Assembly (NCBI RefSeq): GCF_900996245.1
Contig: NZ_CAAJGK010000022.1
Location: 1 to 64,000 of the forward strand
DNA length: 64,000 nt
Source of the DNA: Paraburkholderia sp. BCC1886
Lineage (GTDB): Bacteria > Pseudomonadota > Gammaproteobacteria > Burkholderiales > Burkholderiaceae
Direction of reading: 5' to 3'
The stretch's first letter is position 1; each line of letters begins with the position of its first letter. A model generated the notes under the pieces. It was not told the origin of the DNA, made no database searches, and worked only from the letters and a program-made list of their open reading frames with translations. The position numbers were made by a program, and so were the translations under genes. Shown here one piece after another: positions 1 through 10,074 of the stretch.

Positions 1-100
1 CGAGTCGGTCCCACCCCTTCCCATCCCGAACAGGACCGTGAAACGACTCCACGCCGATGATAGTGCGGATTCCCGTGTGAAAGTAGGTAATCGTCAGGCT
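1..100 (+). rRNA. rrf: 5S ribosomal RNA, 3' part (5' end outside the window)
   Basis: The first hundred bases match the 5S rRNA pattern of Burkholderia-like bacteria, including the conserved segments around CCGAACAGG, GTGAAAC and CGCCGATGATAGT. The 3' end GTCAGGC would pair with the 5' end of the molecule, which lies just outside the window; roughly the first 14 bases appear to be missing. It is presumably the last gene of an rrn operon, because an intrinsic terminator follows at once. The exact 3' end is uncertain by a few bases. Confidence 0.95.
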
Positions 101-112
101 CCCCAGCAGCAA

Positions 113-150
113 CAGAAACCCCACCGGCCAACGGTGGGGTTTCTGCGTTT
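113..150 (+). terminator. Intrinsic terminator of the rRNA operon
   Basis: A perfect 14-bp stem (113-126 with 132-145) encloses a 5-base loop and is followed by a short T-containing tail. It lies 12 bases after the 5S gene and also separates it from the convergent minus-strand gene ending at 157. Confidence 0.85.
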
Positions 151-156
151 ACGGCT

Positions 157-1281
157 TCAATGTCCACCGAGTCGTAAAGCATCCGCGTAACCCGTCAACT
201 CGAGATACGCGTGCCCGACCTCCACACCCTCCCGGCTCACCTTCGTCGCGCCTTCCCAATACACCGCTCCTGTCGACTGCCGGGAGTCGAGTTCCTGATC
301 GTCCATCAACGGATCCAGTCGCCATGTCAGCGGGCCGGTTTTAACGCTCATCGAAACGGGATACGCGGTGTTCGTGCGCGGCGAACGCCATGTGCGCAAC
401 GGCGTGAAATCGACCTGATCGTGATCGAACGACGTAACCTTCCCCGTCGCGCTTCTTAACGCGGCATGCGCCCACATCGCGTGACCCTCGCGGTTGCGCA
501 CTCTGAATGCCATCAACGCCGAACCGTCCGCGAGGTTCGCACCGAGCCAGTCCCAACCGACCGCATCCGCATCGAGCAGGGTGCTCGACCATTCATGATC
601 CAGCCACGCTGAACCATCGACGCGCACCTCCGGCTTCGAGGCATCCGCCCCCGCACCTCGTCGCACGACCCGTCCCGTCACGCGCAATTGCGGCTCGCTG
701 TAGTAATAGCTGGCCTGCTCGGGTCGTGGACCCTTCTGCGAGTAACCCGACTCGCCCTGAACCAGCGGAGCCTGAGTCGGCGTCAACGCGAGACGCAGCG
801 CAAAGCCATCCGCATCGACATCGACGTCGTAATGACCATCCGCCGCGCGCACGATGGTCCACGCATCGAGTTTCACGTCCGTATTGCCGGGCTTCGCGAA
901 GGCTAGACCGAACCCCTCGCGCGCAATCCGTTGATCGTGGAGCAGGTGGCCGACGGTCGGGTCGCTGAGCGCCGCGTGCGCGATGATCAACTGCGAAGGC
1001 GCGAACGCACTCGGGTCCGCGGAATCATGACCGGTTGCAGAACGGAAAAACGTGATCTGAAACCCGAGCGGCCGATTGTCCGGCGTCGTGAGCCACCCCG
1101 TCGCGTACCACCATTCCGTGCGAAATGCCGGATGCGCGCCACTATCTCTCGTCACGAGAACCGGCCGTCCCGGCGTCACCGCGGCGAACCGTGGCGGGTC
1201 GATTTCAGCAAATGCACGATGTCCAGCCAGTCCCACGCCAAACACCGCCGACAATAAACCCGCGCAAACCCACACCCGCAT
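157..1281 (-). CDS. CrtC/AttH-like lipocalin-domain protein, exported
   Basis: A 374-residue protein with an N-terminal signal peptide (hydrophobic run at about 5-22). It resembles the 'carotenoid 1,2-hydratase N-terminal domain'/AttH family: FRTEWWYATGWL at about residues 43-54, a later FxITFFR stretch, and a WLDHEWSS segment in the middle. Despite the CrtC name there are no carotenoid genes nearby, and members next to an FtsX-type ABC transporter are usually called AttH-like; the substrate is unknown. The start chosen is the ATG at 1281, whose A is also the last base of the permease stop codon, so the two genes are translationally coupled. A longer upstream reading frame exists but runs through the permease gene. 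Likely works with the transporter in or beyond the periplasm. Confidence 0.82.
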   Translation of the reverse strand: MRVWVCAGLLSAVFGVGLAGHRAFAEIDPPRFAAVTPGRPVLVTRDSGAHPAFRTEWWYATGWLTTPDNRPLGFQITFFRSATGHDSADPSAFAPSQLIIAHAALSDPTVGHLLHDQRIAREGFGLAFAKPGNTDVKLDAWTIVRAADGHYDVDVDADGFALRLALTPTQAPLVQGESGYSQKGPRPEQASYYYSEPQLRVTGRVVRRGAGADASKPEVRVDGSAWLDHEWSSTLLDADAVGWDWLGANLADGSALMAFRVRNREGHAMWAHAALRSATGKVTSFDHDQVDFTPLRTWRSPRTNTAYPVSMSVKTGPLTWRLDPLMDDQELDSRQSTGAVYWEGATKVSREGVEVGHAYLELTGYADALRLGGH

Positions 1282-3857
1282 CACCAATCCTCCTTCACCG
1301 CACGAACCGCATCCACGGACACGGCGCCACGTCCCGCCATCACCGCCGTCGAGCACGACGACACCAGCATGACGAGCGCGACCGTGCAAAGCGGTATCCA
1401 CGGAACATGCAGCGACATGCTCCAATGAAACGATTGCGGATTGACGACGAACACCAGAATCAGACTGATCGCGAAGCCGAGCACGAAGCCCATCGCGATA
1501 CCGCAGGCCGTCAGCATGCCGCCTTCGAGCGCGAGAATGCCGAGGATCTGCGAGCGGGTGACGCCGACGTGTCTCAGCATGCCGAACTCGCGAGCCCGCG
1601 CGAGGGCCTGCGCGGAAAACGTCGCCGCCACGCCGAATAAACCAATCACGATAGCGACGCCCTCGAGCAGATACGTCACGGCGAAACTGCGATCGAAGAT
1701 GACGAGCGTGCGCGCCCGAATCTCGCCAGGCTGCGACAACTCGAGCGACTTGCCGAACGGCAGCGCCCTGATTCCAGCGATCACCCGATCGATGCTCGCG
1801 CCTGGCTCGTCGGTAACGGCAACATCGGTGACATTCGTGTCGCCGCTCAAACGCCGATAATCTTCGAGCCGGATCTGGACCGCGCCGGTCTGCCTGACGT
1901 AATCGCGCCAGACGCCGGCAACGACGAAGCGATGCCCGCGCTCGCCGAGCGGCAGCGTCACACGTTGGCCAACCCGGTAGCCGTACAGATCGACCATTGC
2001 TTCGGATACCCAAACAGGCGTCTCCGATGGTCGCAAGCCGGCGGGCGACAACACCGCGCCCGTCATCTGCAGATTCGCACCGGGATCCGCGACATCGATT
2101 TCACGCGCGAGTATCGCGACGTCCGGCCGTGCAGGATCCAGCGTGAGTTGCGAGCTTTGTCCGAACGCCGCGGTCCTGATGCCGGGGACGGCCGCGAGCA
2201 ACCGCTGTTCGCCTGGCCGCAAGCCGCCCGTATCGCCATTCGGTGCAACGCGCACGTACACGTCGGCGGAAAGCAGATGACCGAGCCAGTCTTCGACGGA
2301 TACGCGAAAACTGGCCACCATGATGGCCATCGCGACGATCAGCGCGAAGCTCGACAACACGCCGCCCATGGCAATCGACGCATGACCCGGCGCATTCGCG
2401 AGCCGCGCGAGCGCCAGCGTCCTGACAGCGCCGGCACTCGCACCGCGCCACGCTGACAGCGCGCGGCTCGCCGCGCCGAATATGAGCGCGGTAATCCGCG
2501 GCATCAGCGCGATGCCGCCGACCAGCAACAGCGCAACGGCGAGATAGCCGCCGATCGGTGTATCGAACCACGGCGGCATCTGCGAGAGTGCGCCGGCCGC
2601 CAGCAGACAAAGAAGCGCGGGCCAGGGCGTAGCAAGCCGCGCCAATGCGCTTTCCTCAGCGCCGGCCTTTAGCGCCGACGCGGGCCTTGCTCGCGCAGCC
2701 TCGAGCGCAGGCGCGAGGCTGCCCAACACCGACACTACGAGACCGAGGAGAAAAAACACGACACTCGCGAGCGGCTCGAAGCCGACTCGAGGTTGCACGC
2801 CGGGGAAGTAACCGCCGCCCAGGTCGCTGCCAAAAAAGCGCAGCGCGGCGCTCGCCATGGCAAAGCCGAGCGCGAGCCCTGCCAGCGAACCGAGCACCCC
2901 TAGCAGCGCGCCCTCCATCAGAATCTGCCGCAGTAACTGGCCGCGCGTCAGACCGAGAACGCGCAGCACCGCGAACTGCGCACGCCGTCTCACCACGCTC
3001 AACGCCTGAGTCGAAAACACGAGGAACGCGCCGGTAAATAACGCCACCAGCGCCAGCACGTTCATATTGATCCGGTAGGCCCGCGAGAGACGATCCGTGC
3101 GGCTCTCGGCATCGTGCGGCTCGGCGATCACCCATTCGCTACCGAGTTGCGCCTGCAGCGCACGCCGGAAACGTTCGCGATTCACGCCGCGTTCGAGCAG
3201 CAGATCGACTCGCGACAGCTTGCCGACCAGACCGAACTTCCACTGCACGGCAGCGATGTCCATCACGGCGAGCCGTTGACCCGGACGTGTCCTTACGAGC
3301 CCGCCGGCGACTCGCAAGTGCACGATCGACGTGCCGTTACGTACGGCCAGATCGTCGCCGACCTTGACCTTCAGCCACTGCTGTGCGGCGACCGACAGAA
3401 ACACCGTGTCGGCCGCGAGCGTATCGAAAGGCTTTTGAGGCGAGGGCACGCCGATCAGATCGGGCGCGATGCGGCTCGCCTTGAACACGTCGATGCCGAG
3501 CAGGGGCAACGACGCGTTGCGCTCCGGCAAGGTGACGTCGAGCGACAGCACGGGGCTCGCGAGCGTCACGCCGGCGCGTGTCGCGATCTGCGGATAAATG
3601 GACTCGTCCATGAGTGGCCGCGCGCCGCGCACCTGCAGATCGGCTTCACCGGAAAGGCTCCGGGTGGCTGCGGAAAATTCGTTGAAGGCCGCGCTGTTGA
3701 TCAATTGAACGGCGTAGCCGAGCGCTACGCCCAGTGCGATGGTTGCGACGGCAACCAGTGCGCGGGCGCGATGACTGCGCCACTCCGCGCCGAGCAGCCA
3801 GCGCGCGAGCAGGCGGCGGCCATTTCCGCGCGCACGGACCGCCGGGTCAGCGTGCAT
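1281..3857 (-). CDS. ABC transporter permease, FtsX/MacB type, two FtsX domains
   Basis: An 858-residue inner-membrane protein. It has an N-terminal transmembrane helix (about 30-55), a large periplasmic region, a first FtsX block of three helices (about 265-400), a central helix pair (about 410-460), a second periplasmic region and a C-terminal FtsX block (about 725-845). This double-FtsX layout is that of the large permeases that work with LolD/MacB-type ATPases in moving lipids or peptides out of the membrane rather than importing solutes. Its start overlaps the end of the ATPase gene by 11 bases, and its stop shares one base with the start of the AttH-like gene, so the three form one operon. 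The substrate cannot be read from the sequence. Confidence 0.88.
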   Translation of the reverse strand: MHADPAVRARGNGRRLLARWLLGAEWRSHRARALVAVATIALGVALGYAVQLINSAAFNEFSAATRSLSGEADLQVRGARPLMDESIYPQIATRAGVTLASPVLSLDVTLPERNASLPLLGIDVFKASRIAPDLIGVPSPQKPFDTLAADTVFLSVAAQQWLKVKVGDDLAVRNGTSIVHLRVAGGLVRTRPGQRLAVMDIAAVQWKFGLVGKLSRVDLLLERGVNRERFRRALQAQLGSEWVIAEPHDAESRTDRLSRAYRINMNVLALVALFTGAFLVFSTQALSVVRRRAQFAVLRVLGLTRGQLLRQILMEGALLGVLGSLAGLALGFAMASAALRFFGSDLGGGYFPGVQPRVGFEPLASVVFFLLGLVVSVLGSLAPALEAARARPASALKAGAEESALARLATPWPALLCLLAAGALSQMPPWFDTPIGGYLAVALLLVGGIALMPRITALIFGAASRALSAWRGASAGAVRTLALARLANAPGHASIAMGGVLSSFALIVAMAIMVASFRVSVEDWLGHLLSADVYVRVAPNGDTGGLRPGEQRLLAAVPGIRTAAFGQSSQLTLDPARPDVAILAREIDVADPGANLQMTGAVLSPAGLRPSETPVWVSEAMVDLYGYRVGQRVTLPLGERGHRFVVAGVWRDYVRQTGAVQIRLEDYRRLSGDTNVTDVAVTDEPGASIDRVIAGIRALPFGKSLELSQPGEIRARTLVIFDRSFAVTYLLEGVAIVIGLFGVAATFSAQALARAREFGMLRHVGVTRSQILGILALEGGMLTACGIAMGFVLGFAISLILVFVVNPQSFHWSMSLHVPWIPLCTVALVMLVSSCSTAVMAGRGAVSVDAVRAVKEDW

Positions 3858-4581
3858 CGTCGGCGGAGAGGGCGCGCGACGATACGCCGGCCGGTGACGC
3901 AGGCGCGGGGGCGTGCAGGCCGCCGTCGCGAAGAATCAGAATCCGGTCGGCCACGGCGGCGGCCGCTTCGGAATGCGTGACCATGATCGTGGCCGCGCCG
4001 GTCAGCTTGCTTTGCAGGCGAAACAGTTCGAGCACGTCGTGCGCGGTGTCGGGGTCGAGATTGCCGGTGGGTTCGTCGGCGAGGATCAGGGTCGGGCGAT
4101 GCACGAGCGCGCGTGCAATCGCGACACGTTGCAATTCGCCGCCCGACAGTTGCCGCGGAAAATCGGCGCCGCGGCCGCCCAGTCCAACGGTGGCGAGCAT
4201 CTCGCCGGCGGCCGCCGTCGGCATTTCGTTGAGCAGCAGCGGCAACGCGACGTTCTGGTCGAGCGTCAGGTGAGGCAAGACGTGAAACGCCTGGAACACG
4301 AAGCCGAGCTTTTGCCGGCGCAGGCGCGTCGCGGCGTTGTCGTCCAGACGCGAGACCGCGTGGCCGTCGATGAACACGTCGCCGCCGTCCGCCTGGTCCA
4401 ACCCGGCAATCAGATTGAGCAGCGTCGATTTACCGACACCGGAGTCGCCCATGATCGCGACGAACTCACCCGCGCCAAGAGCGAAATCGAGCGCGGCCAG
4501 CACGATGCGGCCTGCGCCATAGTGTTTGCTGAGTCCACGGCATTCGAGTGCGGGAACGGCACCTTCGTCATGAAGCGGCAT
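3847..4581 (-). CDS. ABC transporter ATP-binding protein, LolD/MacB type
   Basis: A 244-residue ATPase with Walker A GDSGVGKST, signature LSGGELQRVAIARAL, Walker B LILADEPTGNLD and a switch histidine in MVTHS. The DEPTGNLD and GELQRVAIARAL forms are typical of the LolD/MacB/FtsE group, matching the FtsX-type permease encoded next. The start chosen is the ATG at 4581, giving a protein that begins about ten residues before the first beta strand. No strong Shine-Dalgarno sequence precedes it, and an in-frame start 23 codons upstream (4650) cannot be excluded. First gene of the three-gene minus-strand operon. Confidence 0.9.
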   Translation of the reverse strand: MPLHDEGAVPALECRGLSKHYGAGRIVLAALDFALGAGEFVAIMGDSGVGKSTLLNLIAGLDQADGGDVFIDGHAVSRLDDNAATRLRRQKLGFVFQAFHVLPHLTLDQNVALPLLLNEMPTAAAGEMLATVGLGGRGADFPRQLSGGELQRVAIARALVHRPTLILADEPTGNLDPDTAHDVLELFRLQSKLTGAATIMVTHSEAAAAVADRILILRDGGLHAPAPASPAGVSSRALSADDAR

Positions 4582-5263
4582 GCAGGGATCCGGAAAGTCT
4601 GGCGAGGGAGCGTGCGATCGATCATGCCAGAGATGCCTGCATCTCTGCACGCGCCATGCTGCAGACAGACGCGGAAAACGTAGGCCATTCGAAAGTCGGA
4701 CGTCTTTCAGAGCGGTTCGTTATCCGGCTGAAAGGCACTCGGGCAGAGATGTGAGCTTCGGTTCGGAGGCGGTAAAAGGCCGCGAATTGAGTGGCCGGTC
4801 AAAATTTTTTTTCTGTTTGAGGTCACACGAAAAATTTGCCGAAAACGCCAAACTGGGTGCCCAAAACGGACCTGTAACAGGCCGAAATTATTCGGCGGAA
4901 GTCTCGCGTAGTAGACACTCGTGAAAACCTTTTAATCACCCGCTAAAAACCGTCTTTTTCGTGCAAATTTCGCGCTTGGTCGTGCCCTTTGCAGGTTTGT
5001 GCGCGCGCACATTTTGAGTCATTACGCAAGAGCAAACGTGGCAATGGCGCATGAAAGCTGCCGCTGTGACGTTGTTGCGCTGCAAAAGTTTTCTTATCTT
5101 GGTAATCTCCCACCCTTGGTCATTCGACTGCGGGTAAACGTGTAGCGGACTGTGCCGCGATCACGTCGTTTTGAGTGAAATAAAACTTACATCTCCATTT
5201 CAGTGCTTTCGTTCCTGAAGGTGCTTGAGCGGAGTTTTGTACTTCAAGTTTTTGACAGAACAC
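4582..5263. other. Intergenic region between divergent operons (682 bp)
   Basis: This holds the start regions of the minus-strand ABC operon and the plus-strand NuoM-like gene. The stretch from about 4790 to 5210 is clearly richer in A/T than its surroundings. A weak sigma70-like pair, TTGTTG (5072-5077) and TATCTT (5095-5100) with 17-bp spacing, could serve the NuoM-like gene. I see no convincing gene, tRNA or long repeat. Confidence 0.4.
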
Positions 5264-6817
5264 ATGCCATTGCCTCCGCTTCTCAGCCTGCTTATCTGGA
5301 TCCCCATTGTCGCTGGCCTAATTGTTTTGCGTGCCGGATCTGACGCGGCACGTGGTCGCACCCGCTGGCTCGCTCTCGCCGGCGCGGTCGCTGGGTTTCT
5401 ACCGGTGTTTCCGCTCGTATCGAATTTCCGCAACGACGTGACGTCGATGCAGTTCGTCGAGAACGTCCGCTGGTCGCCGACCTTCGACATTTCGTGGCAC
5501 GTCGGCGTGGATGGCGTCTCGCTCTGGCTGGTGGCGCTGACGGCGCTGACCACGATCATCATCGTCGTGGCCTCGTGGGAATCGATCACCGAGCGCACCG
5601 CGCAATACTTCGGCGCGTTTCTTATGTTGTCGGGCTTCATGCAGGGTGTGTTCACCTCGCTCGACGGCATGCTGTTCTTCATCTCGTTCGAAGCGACGCT
5701 GATTCCGCTGTATCTGCTGATCGGCACGTGGGGTCATTCGAACCGCTCGTATGCCGCGGTGAAGTTCTTCTTCGTGTCGTTCCTCGGCTCGCTGATGATG
5801 CTGATGTCGATGCTGTACCTCTACAGCCAGACGCACAGCTTCGACCTCGCGCTGTGGCGTGAGACGCATATCGGCACCGTGCCGCAAATCCTGATCTTCC
5901 TCGGCTTCCTCGCCGCGTTCGGCGTGAAGGTGCCGATGTGGCCGCTGCACACGTGGCTGCCCGACGTCCACCTCGACGGCCCGACCGGTGCCGCGGTGAT
6001 GATCGGCATGCTGAAGCTGGGCGGCTACGGTCTGTTGCGCTTCGCGCTGCCGATCGCGCCGCAGGCCAGCCACTTCTTCGCGCCGATGATGATTACGCTG
6101 TCGCTGATCGCCGTCGTCTATTCGAGCCTGCTTGCGCTCGTGCAAACCGACATGCGCCGCCTGCTCGCGTATTCGACGATTGGCCACATGGGTCTCGTCA
6201 CGCTGGGTCTGTTCGTGTTCAACCGCATCGGTCAGGCCGGCGCGATCGTGCAGATGCTGTCTTACGGTGTGATTTCCGGCGCGATGCTGTTGTGCACCGG
6301 CATGCTTTACGAGCGCACCAAAACCGCTTCCATTTCCGAATATGGCGGCGTCGCGAATACAATGCCGCGCTTCGCTGCATTCGTCATGCTGTTCTCGATG
6401 GCCAACATCGGTCTGCCGGGCACGTCGGGTTTCGTCGGCGAGTTCATGGTGCTGATGGGGGCGATCCGCTTCAACTTCTGGATCGGCGCGATTGCGGCGA
6501 CCACTCTGGTTCTCAGTGCGGCCTACACGCTGTGGATGTACAAGCGCGTGATCTTCGGCGCGATTGCGAATGCGCGTGTTGCGAAGCTGGCCGATATCGG
6601 CAAGCGCGAGTTCGCGTTGCTCGGCGCGCTGGCGTTGCTGGTGCTTGCGATCGGATTGAATCCGAAGCCGTTCACCGATGCCATCGATCCGTCGGTCGGC
6701 ACGTTGCTCGCGCAATCGGAACGTTCGTCGCATCCGGGCGATTCGGTTCCGGAGAACGAGCATCTGCAAGCCGCGGCGCCGACTCCGGCATCCGCGACTT
6801 CGCGCACGCCGGGCTGA
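5264..6817 (+). CDS. NuoM-like proton-translocating subunit, orphan copy
   Basis: A 517-residue polytopic membrane protein of the proton-antiporter family (NADH:quinone oxidoreductase subunit M / Mrp type), with about 14 hydrophobic segments. The key charged residues of NuoM are present: the glutamate in FISFEATLIP and the lysine in FGVKVPMWPLHTWLPD. The N-terminus from the ATG at 5264 aligns with that of E. coli NuoM; a TTG at 5225 gives a 13-residue extension and cannot be excluded. The C-terminal 40 residues are hydrophilic and low in complexity. In a nuo operon it would sit between nuoL and nuoN; here it stands alone, 368 bp upstream of cyoABCD. Whether it joins complex I, another antiporter or nothing known is open. 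Confidence 0.85.
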   Translation: MPLPPLLSLLIWIPIVAGLIVLRAGSDAARGRTRWLALAGAVAGFLPVFPLVSNFRNDVTSMQFVENVRWSPTFDISWHVGVDGVSLWLVALTALTTIIIVVASWESITERTAQYFGAFLMLSGFMQGVFTSLDGMLFFISFEATLIPLYLLIGTWGHSNRSYAAVKFFFVSFLGSLMMLMSMLYLYSQTHSFDLALWRETHIGTVPQILIFLGFLAAFGVKVPMWPLHTWLPDVHLDGPTGAAVMIGMLKLGGYGLLRFALPIAPQASHFFAPMMITLSLIAVVYSSLLALVQTDMRRLLAYSTIGHMGLVTLGLFVFNRIGQAGAIVQMLSYGVISGAMLLCTGMLYERTKTASISEYGGVANTMPRFAAFVMLFSMANIGLPGTSGFVGEFMVLMGAIRFNFWIGAIAATTLVLSAAYTLWMYKRVIFGAIANARVAKLADIGKREFALLGALALLVLAIGLNPKPFTDAIDPSVGTLLAQSERSSHPGDSVPENEHLQAAAPTPASATSRTPG

Positions 6818-7185
6818 GGCATGGAGTGGATTGCGGTTGCAGCATAGGTGGGACCGATGTTGTAATGCCGGCGCGCGGTCAAGGCGCCGGGCCGCGTCTG
6901 GCAAGTGCTGTTACGCGTTGCGACTCTTCGGAGTCTTTTCGCGTTTTAGCGCTTGTTTGAAGGGGGTTTACGTTTCTGACACGACTTGCGGAACAGGCAA
7001 TGACGTGCGATGTGTTCCAGTCTGCACGGCTCGTGCGGCAACATGTCACACGCTATTGCGACGCAATAGATCGTTGCAGAAACAACGCTTTATTTCCCCC
7101 TTGGCGTCCCTTTATTATGCGAGCGCTTACTAATGGAGAGCGGTCTAATGACGTTCGTTGATGCAGTACAAAAGAGGCAAAAACT
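6818..7185. other. Intergenic region upstream of cyoA (368 bp)
   Basis: This contains a short hairpin with T-run after the NuoM-like gene (6922-6939) and the presumed promoter and leader of the cyo operon. A purine-rich AGAGG lies about 10 bases before the cyoA ATG. I could not fix a promoter with confidence, and no gene is visible. Confidence 0.5.
6922..6939 (+). terminator. Short intrinsic terminator candidate after the NuoM-like gene
   Basis: The 5-bp stem GACTC/GAGTC closes a C(TTCG)G tetraloop, an exceptionally stable loop, and is followed by TTTT. The stem is short, so termination may be partial and leave some read-through into cyoABCD. Confidence 0.45.
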
Positions 7186-8085
7186 ATGAAAGGAAAGACT
7201 CTACGAGGGTCGATGGGGTTCCTTTCTGCCGGCCTCATGTTGTTGCTATCGGGTTGCAGCAACCTCGACATTTTGAATCCGAAGGGCAGTGTGGGTCTCG
7301 CCGAACGCGATCTGATCGCGACCTCGACGTGGGCCATGCTGATCGTGGTGGTGCCGGTTATCGCACTGACCTTGCTGTTCGCATGGCGTTATCGCGCGAC
7401 CAACAAGGACGCCAAGTACCAACCGGGCTGGACCCATTCGACGGCTATCGAAATCGCCATCTGGACGATTCCGACGCTGATCATTATTTTCCTCGCCGTG
7501 TTGACTTGGAAGAGCACGCATGAGCTCGACCCGTATCGTCCGCTCGAGTCGCAGGTCAAGCCGATCAACGTGGAAGTCGTCGCACTCGACTGGAAGTGGC
7601 TGTTCATCTATCCGGACCTCGGCATTGCGTCGATGAACCAGCTGGCCATTCCGGTCGGCACCCCGGTGAACTTCACGATCACGTCCGACACGGTGATGAA
7701 CTCGTTCTTCATTCCGCAACTCGGCGGCCAGATCTACGCGATGGCGGGTATGCAAACGCGTCTGCATCTGATTGCCGACGAAGCGGGTGACTATGCGGGC
7801 ACCTCGGCCAACTTCAGCGGCAAGGGCTTCTCGGACATGAAGTTCCGTACGCTCGCGCAATCGCCGGCCGACTTCAACGCATGGGTCGCGAAGGTGCGTG
7901 CCTCGTCGGATAACCTGAGCATGGACCGTTACCACACGGTGTCGGCACCGTCCGAGAAAGCGCCGGTGAGCTACTTCTCGGCGGTCGATCCCAAGCTCTT
8001 CCACAACATCATTGCCCATTACAACAACGGTAACGTCATGGACAACATGAAGGACGCCAACTGCGCGCCCAAGGTTAAGGGGTAA
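7186..8085 (+). CDS. cyoA: Cytochrome bo3 ubiquinol oxidase subunit II
   Basis: A 299-residue lipoprotein subunit of the quinol oxidase. The lipobox LLSGC places the lipidated cysteine at about residue 23. Two transmembrane helices follow (about 42-65 and 85-107), then a periplasmic cupredoxin-like domain with the LDWKWLFIYPD segment. The Cu-A ligands of cytochrome c oxidases are absent, as expected for a quinol oxidase. The C-terminal part (about 225-290) fits the COX-ARM region of CyoA. First gene of cyoABCD; cyoB starts 3 bases after its stop. Confidence 0.95.
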   Translation: MKGKTLRGSMGFLSAGLMLLLSGCSNLDILNPKGSVGLAERDLIATSTWAMLIVVVPVIALTLLFAWRYRATNKDAKYQPGWTHSTAIEIAIWTIPTLIIIFLAVLTWKSTHELDPYRPLESQVKPINVEVVALDWKWLFIYPDLGIASMNQLAIPVGTPVNFTITSDTVMNSFFIPQLGGQIYAMAGMQTRLHLIADEAGDYAGTSANFSGKGFSDMKFRTLAQSPADFNAWVAKVRASSDNLSMDRYHTVSAPSEKAPVSYFSAVDPKLFHNIIAHYNNGNVMDNMKDANCAPKVKG

Positions 8086-8088
8086 CGC

Positions 8089-10074
8089 ATGTTCGGAAAA
8101 CTCTCACTAGACTCGATTCCGTACCACGAGCCGATCATCATGGTGACGGCCGCGGGCATCGCCATCGGCGGTGCGCTGGTACTGGGTCTGATCACCTATT
8201 TCGGAAAGTGGCGCTACCTGTGGACCGAATGGCTCACGTCGGTCGACCACAAGAAGCTGGGCGTGATGTACATCGTGGTTGCGCTCATCATGCTGTTCCG
8301 CGGCTTCGCGGACGCCATCATGATGCGTACCCAGCTGGCGCTGTCGTATAACGCGCCAGGCTTCTTACCGCCACACCATTACGACCAGATCTTTACCGCG
8401 CACGGCGTCATCATGATTTTCTTCATGGCGATGGCGTTCATGGTCGGCCTGATGAACATCGTCGTGCCGCTGCAGATCGGTGCTCGCGACGTCGCCTTCC
8501 CGTTCCTCAATTCGTTGAGCTTCTGGATGACGGCGATCAGCGCAGTGCTGATCAACATCTCGCTCGTGATCGGTGAATTCGCGCAAACGGGCTGGCTGGC
8601 GTATCCGCCGTTGTCCGAATTGCAGTTCAGTCCGGGTGTCGGGGTCGACTATTACCTGTGGAGCTTGCAGCTCTCCGGTATCGGCACCTTGCTGACTGGC
8701 GTGAACTTCTTCGTGACCATAGTGAAGATGCGCGCGCCGGGCATGACGTTCTTCAAGATGCCCGTGTTCACGTGGACCGCGCTGTGCACGAACGTGCTGA
8801 TCATGGCTGCGTTCCCGATCCTGACCGTGACGCTCGCATTGCTGGGTCTCGACCGTTACCTGGGCATGCACTTCTTCACGAACGACGCTGGCGGTAACGC
8901 CATGTTGTACCTGAACCTGATCTGGGCCTGGGGTCACCCCGAGGTGTACATCCTGATCCTGCCGGCATTCGGCGTGTTCTCGGAAGTCGTCGCCACCTTC
9001 GCCAAGAAGCCGCTGTTCGGCTACAAGACGATGGTGTGGGCGACCTGCGCGATCATGGTGCTGTCGTTCCTCGTGTGGCTGCATCACTTCTTCACGATGG
9101 GTTCGGGCGCCGACGTCAATTCGTTCTTCGGTATTGCGACGATGGTCATTGCGATTCCGACCGGCGTGAAAGTGTTCAACTGGCTGTTCACGATTTACCG
9201 CGGCCGCCTGCAGTTCACGCCCGCGATTCTGTGGACGCTCGGCTTCATGGTGACCTTCACGATCGGCGGTATGACCGGCGTGATGATGGCGATTCCGGGT
9301 GCGGACTTCGTGCTGCACAACAGCCTGTTCCTGATCGCTCACTTCCACAACGTGATTATCGGTGGCGTGCTGTTCGGCTACCTCGCCGGCTTCAACTACT
9401 GGTTCCCGAAAGCATTCGGCTTCAAGCTCAACGAAAAGCTGGGCAAGGCGTCGTTCTGGTTCTGGCAGATCGGTTTCTGGGTGGCATTCACGCCGCTGTA
9501 CGTGCTGGGCTTCATGGGCATGACGCGTCGTCTGAACCACTACGACAATCCTGACTGGCACCCGTGGCTGCTGTTCGCGTGGGTCGGTGCGGTGCTGATC
9601 GCAATCGGTATCGTGTTCCAGGTGCTGCAACTGGTCGTCAGTATTCGCGACCGTAACAAGCCGGAAAACCGCGACCTGACGGGCGACCTGTGGGATGCCC
9701 ACACGCTGGAATGGGCGACGAGCTCGCCGCCGGCGTCGTACAACTTCGCGATCATTCCGGAAGTGCGCGAGCTGGATGCGTTCTCCGACATGAAGTCGCG
9801 CAAGAACCAGGCGAAGCCGGTGTATAGCGACATTCACATGCCGTCGAATACGTCTGCCGGTGTCGTGACTGCCGTGTTCTCGCTGGTGCTGGGTTTTGCT
9901 GCTGTTTGGCACATCTGGTGGCTGGCCATCATCGGTCTGGTCGGCGCGATCGGTACGGTGATCGTGTATAGCTTCCAGAAGAACGAAGGCTTTTACATTC
10001 CGGCGGCCGAGGTCGCGGCAACTGAAGAGAAACGTTCCCGCGCTGCTGCGCAGGTTGCGTTGGAGGTGGATTGA
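8089..10074 (+). CDS. cyoB: Cytochrome bo3 ubiquinol oxidase subunit I
   Basis: The 661-residue catalytic subunit of the proton-pumping quinol oxidase, reducing O2 to water at a heme-copper centre. The Cu-B/heme motifs are intact: WGHPEVYIL with the linked His and Tyr, the HH pair in WLHHFFTMG, and HFHNVIIGG for the two heme axial histidines. The length matches E. coli CyoB. A purine-rich AAGGGG precedes the ATG. Its TGA stop shares its A with the ATG of cyoC. Confidence 0.97.
   Translation: MFGKLSLDSIPYHEPIIMVTAAGIAIGGALVLGLITYFGKWRYLWTEWLTSVDHKKLGVMYIVVALIMLFRGFADAIMMRTQLALSYNAPGFLPPHHYDQIFTAHGVIMIFFMAMAFMVGLMNIVVPLQIGARDVAFPFLNSLSFWMTAISAVLINISLVIGEFAQTGWLAYPPLSELQFSPGVGVDYYLWSLQLSGIGTLLTGVNFFVTIVKMRAPGMTFFKMPVFTWTALCTNVLIMAAFPILTVTLALLGLDRYLGMHFFTNDAGGNAMLYLNLIWAWGHPEVYILILPAFGVFSEVVATFAKKPLFGYKTMVWATCAIMVLSFLVWLHHFFTMGSGADVNSFFGIATMVIAIPTGVKVFNWLFTIYRGRLQFTPAILWTLGFMVTFTIGGMTGVMMAIPGADFVLHNSLFLIAHFHNVIIGGVLFGYLAGFNYWFPKAFGFKLNEKLGKASFWFWQIGFWVAFTPLYVLGFMGMTRRLNHYDNPDWHPWLLFAWVGAVLIAIGIVFQVLQLVVSIRDRNKPENRDLTGDLWDAHTLEWATSSPPASYNFAIIPEVRELDAFSDMKSRKNQAKPVYSDIHMPSNTSAGVVTAVFSLVLGFAAVWHIWWLAIIGLVGAIGTVIVYSFQKNEGFYIPAAEVAATEEKRSRAAAQVALEVD

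Noticed and set aside
1282..2013. Upstream extension of the AttH-like protein
   Set aside because: It would overlap most of the C-terminal half of the permease gene; the signal peptide and the shared stop/start base fix the ATG at 1281.
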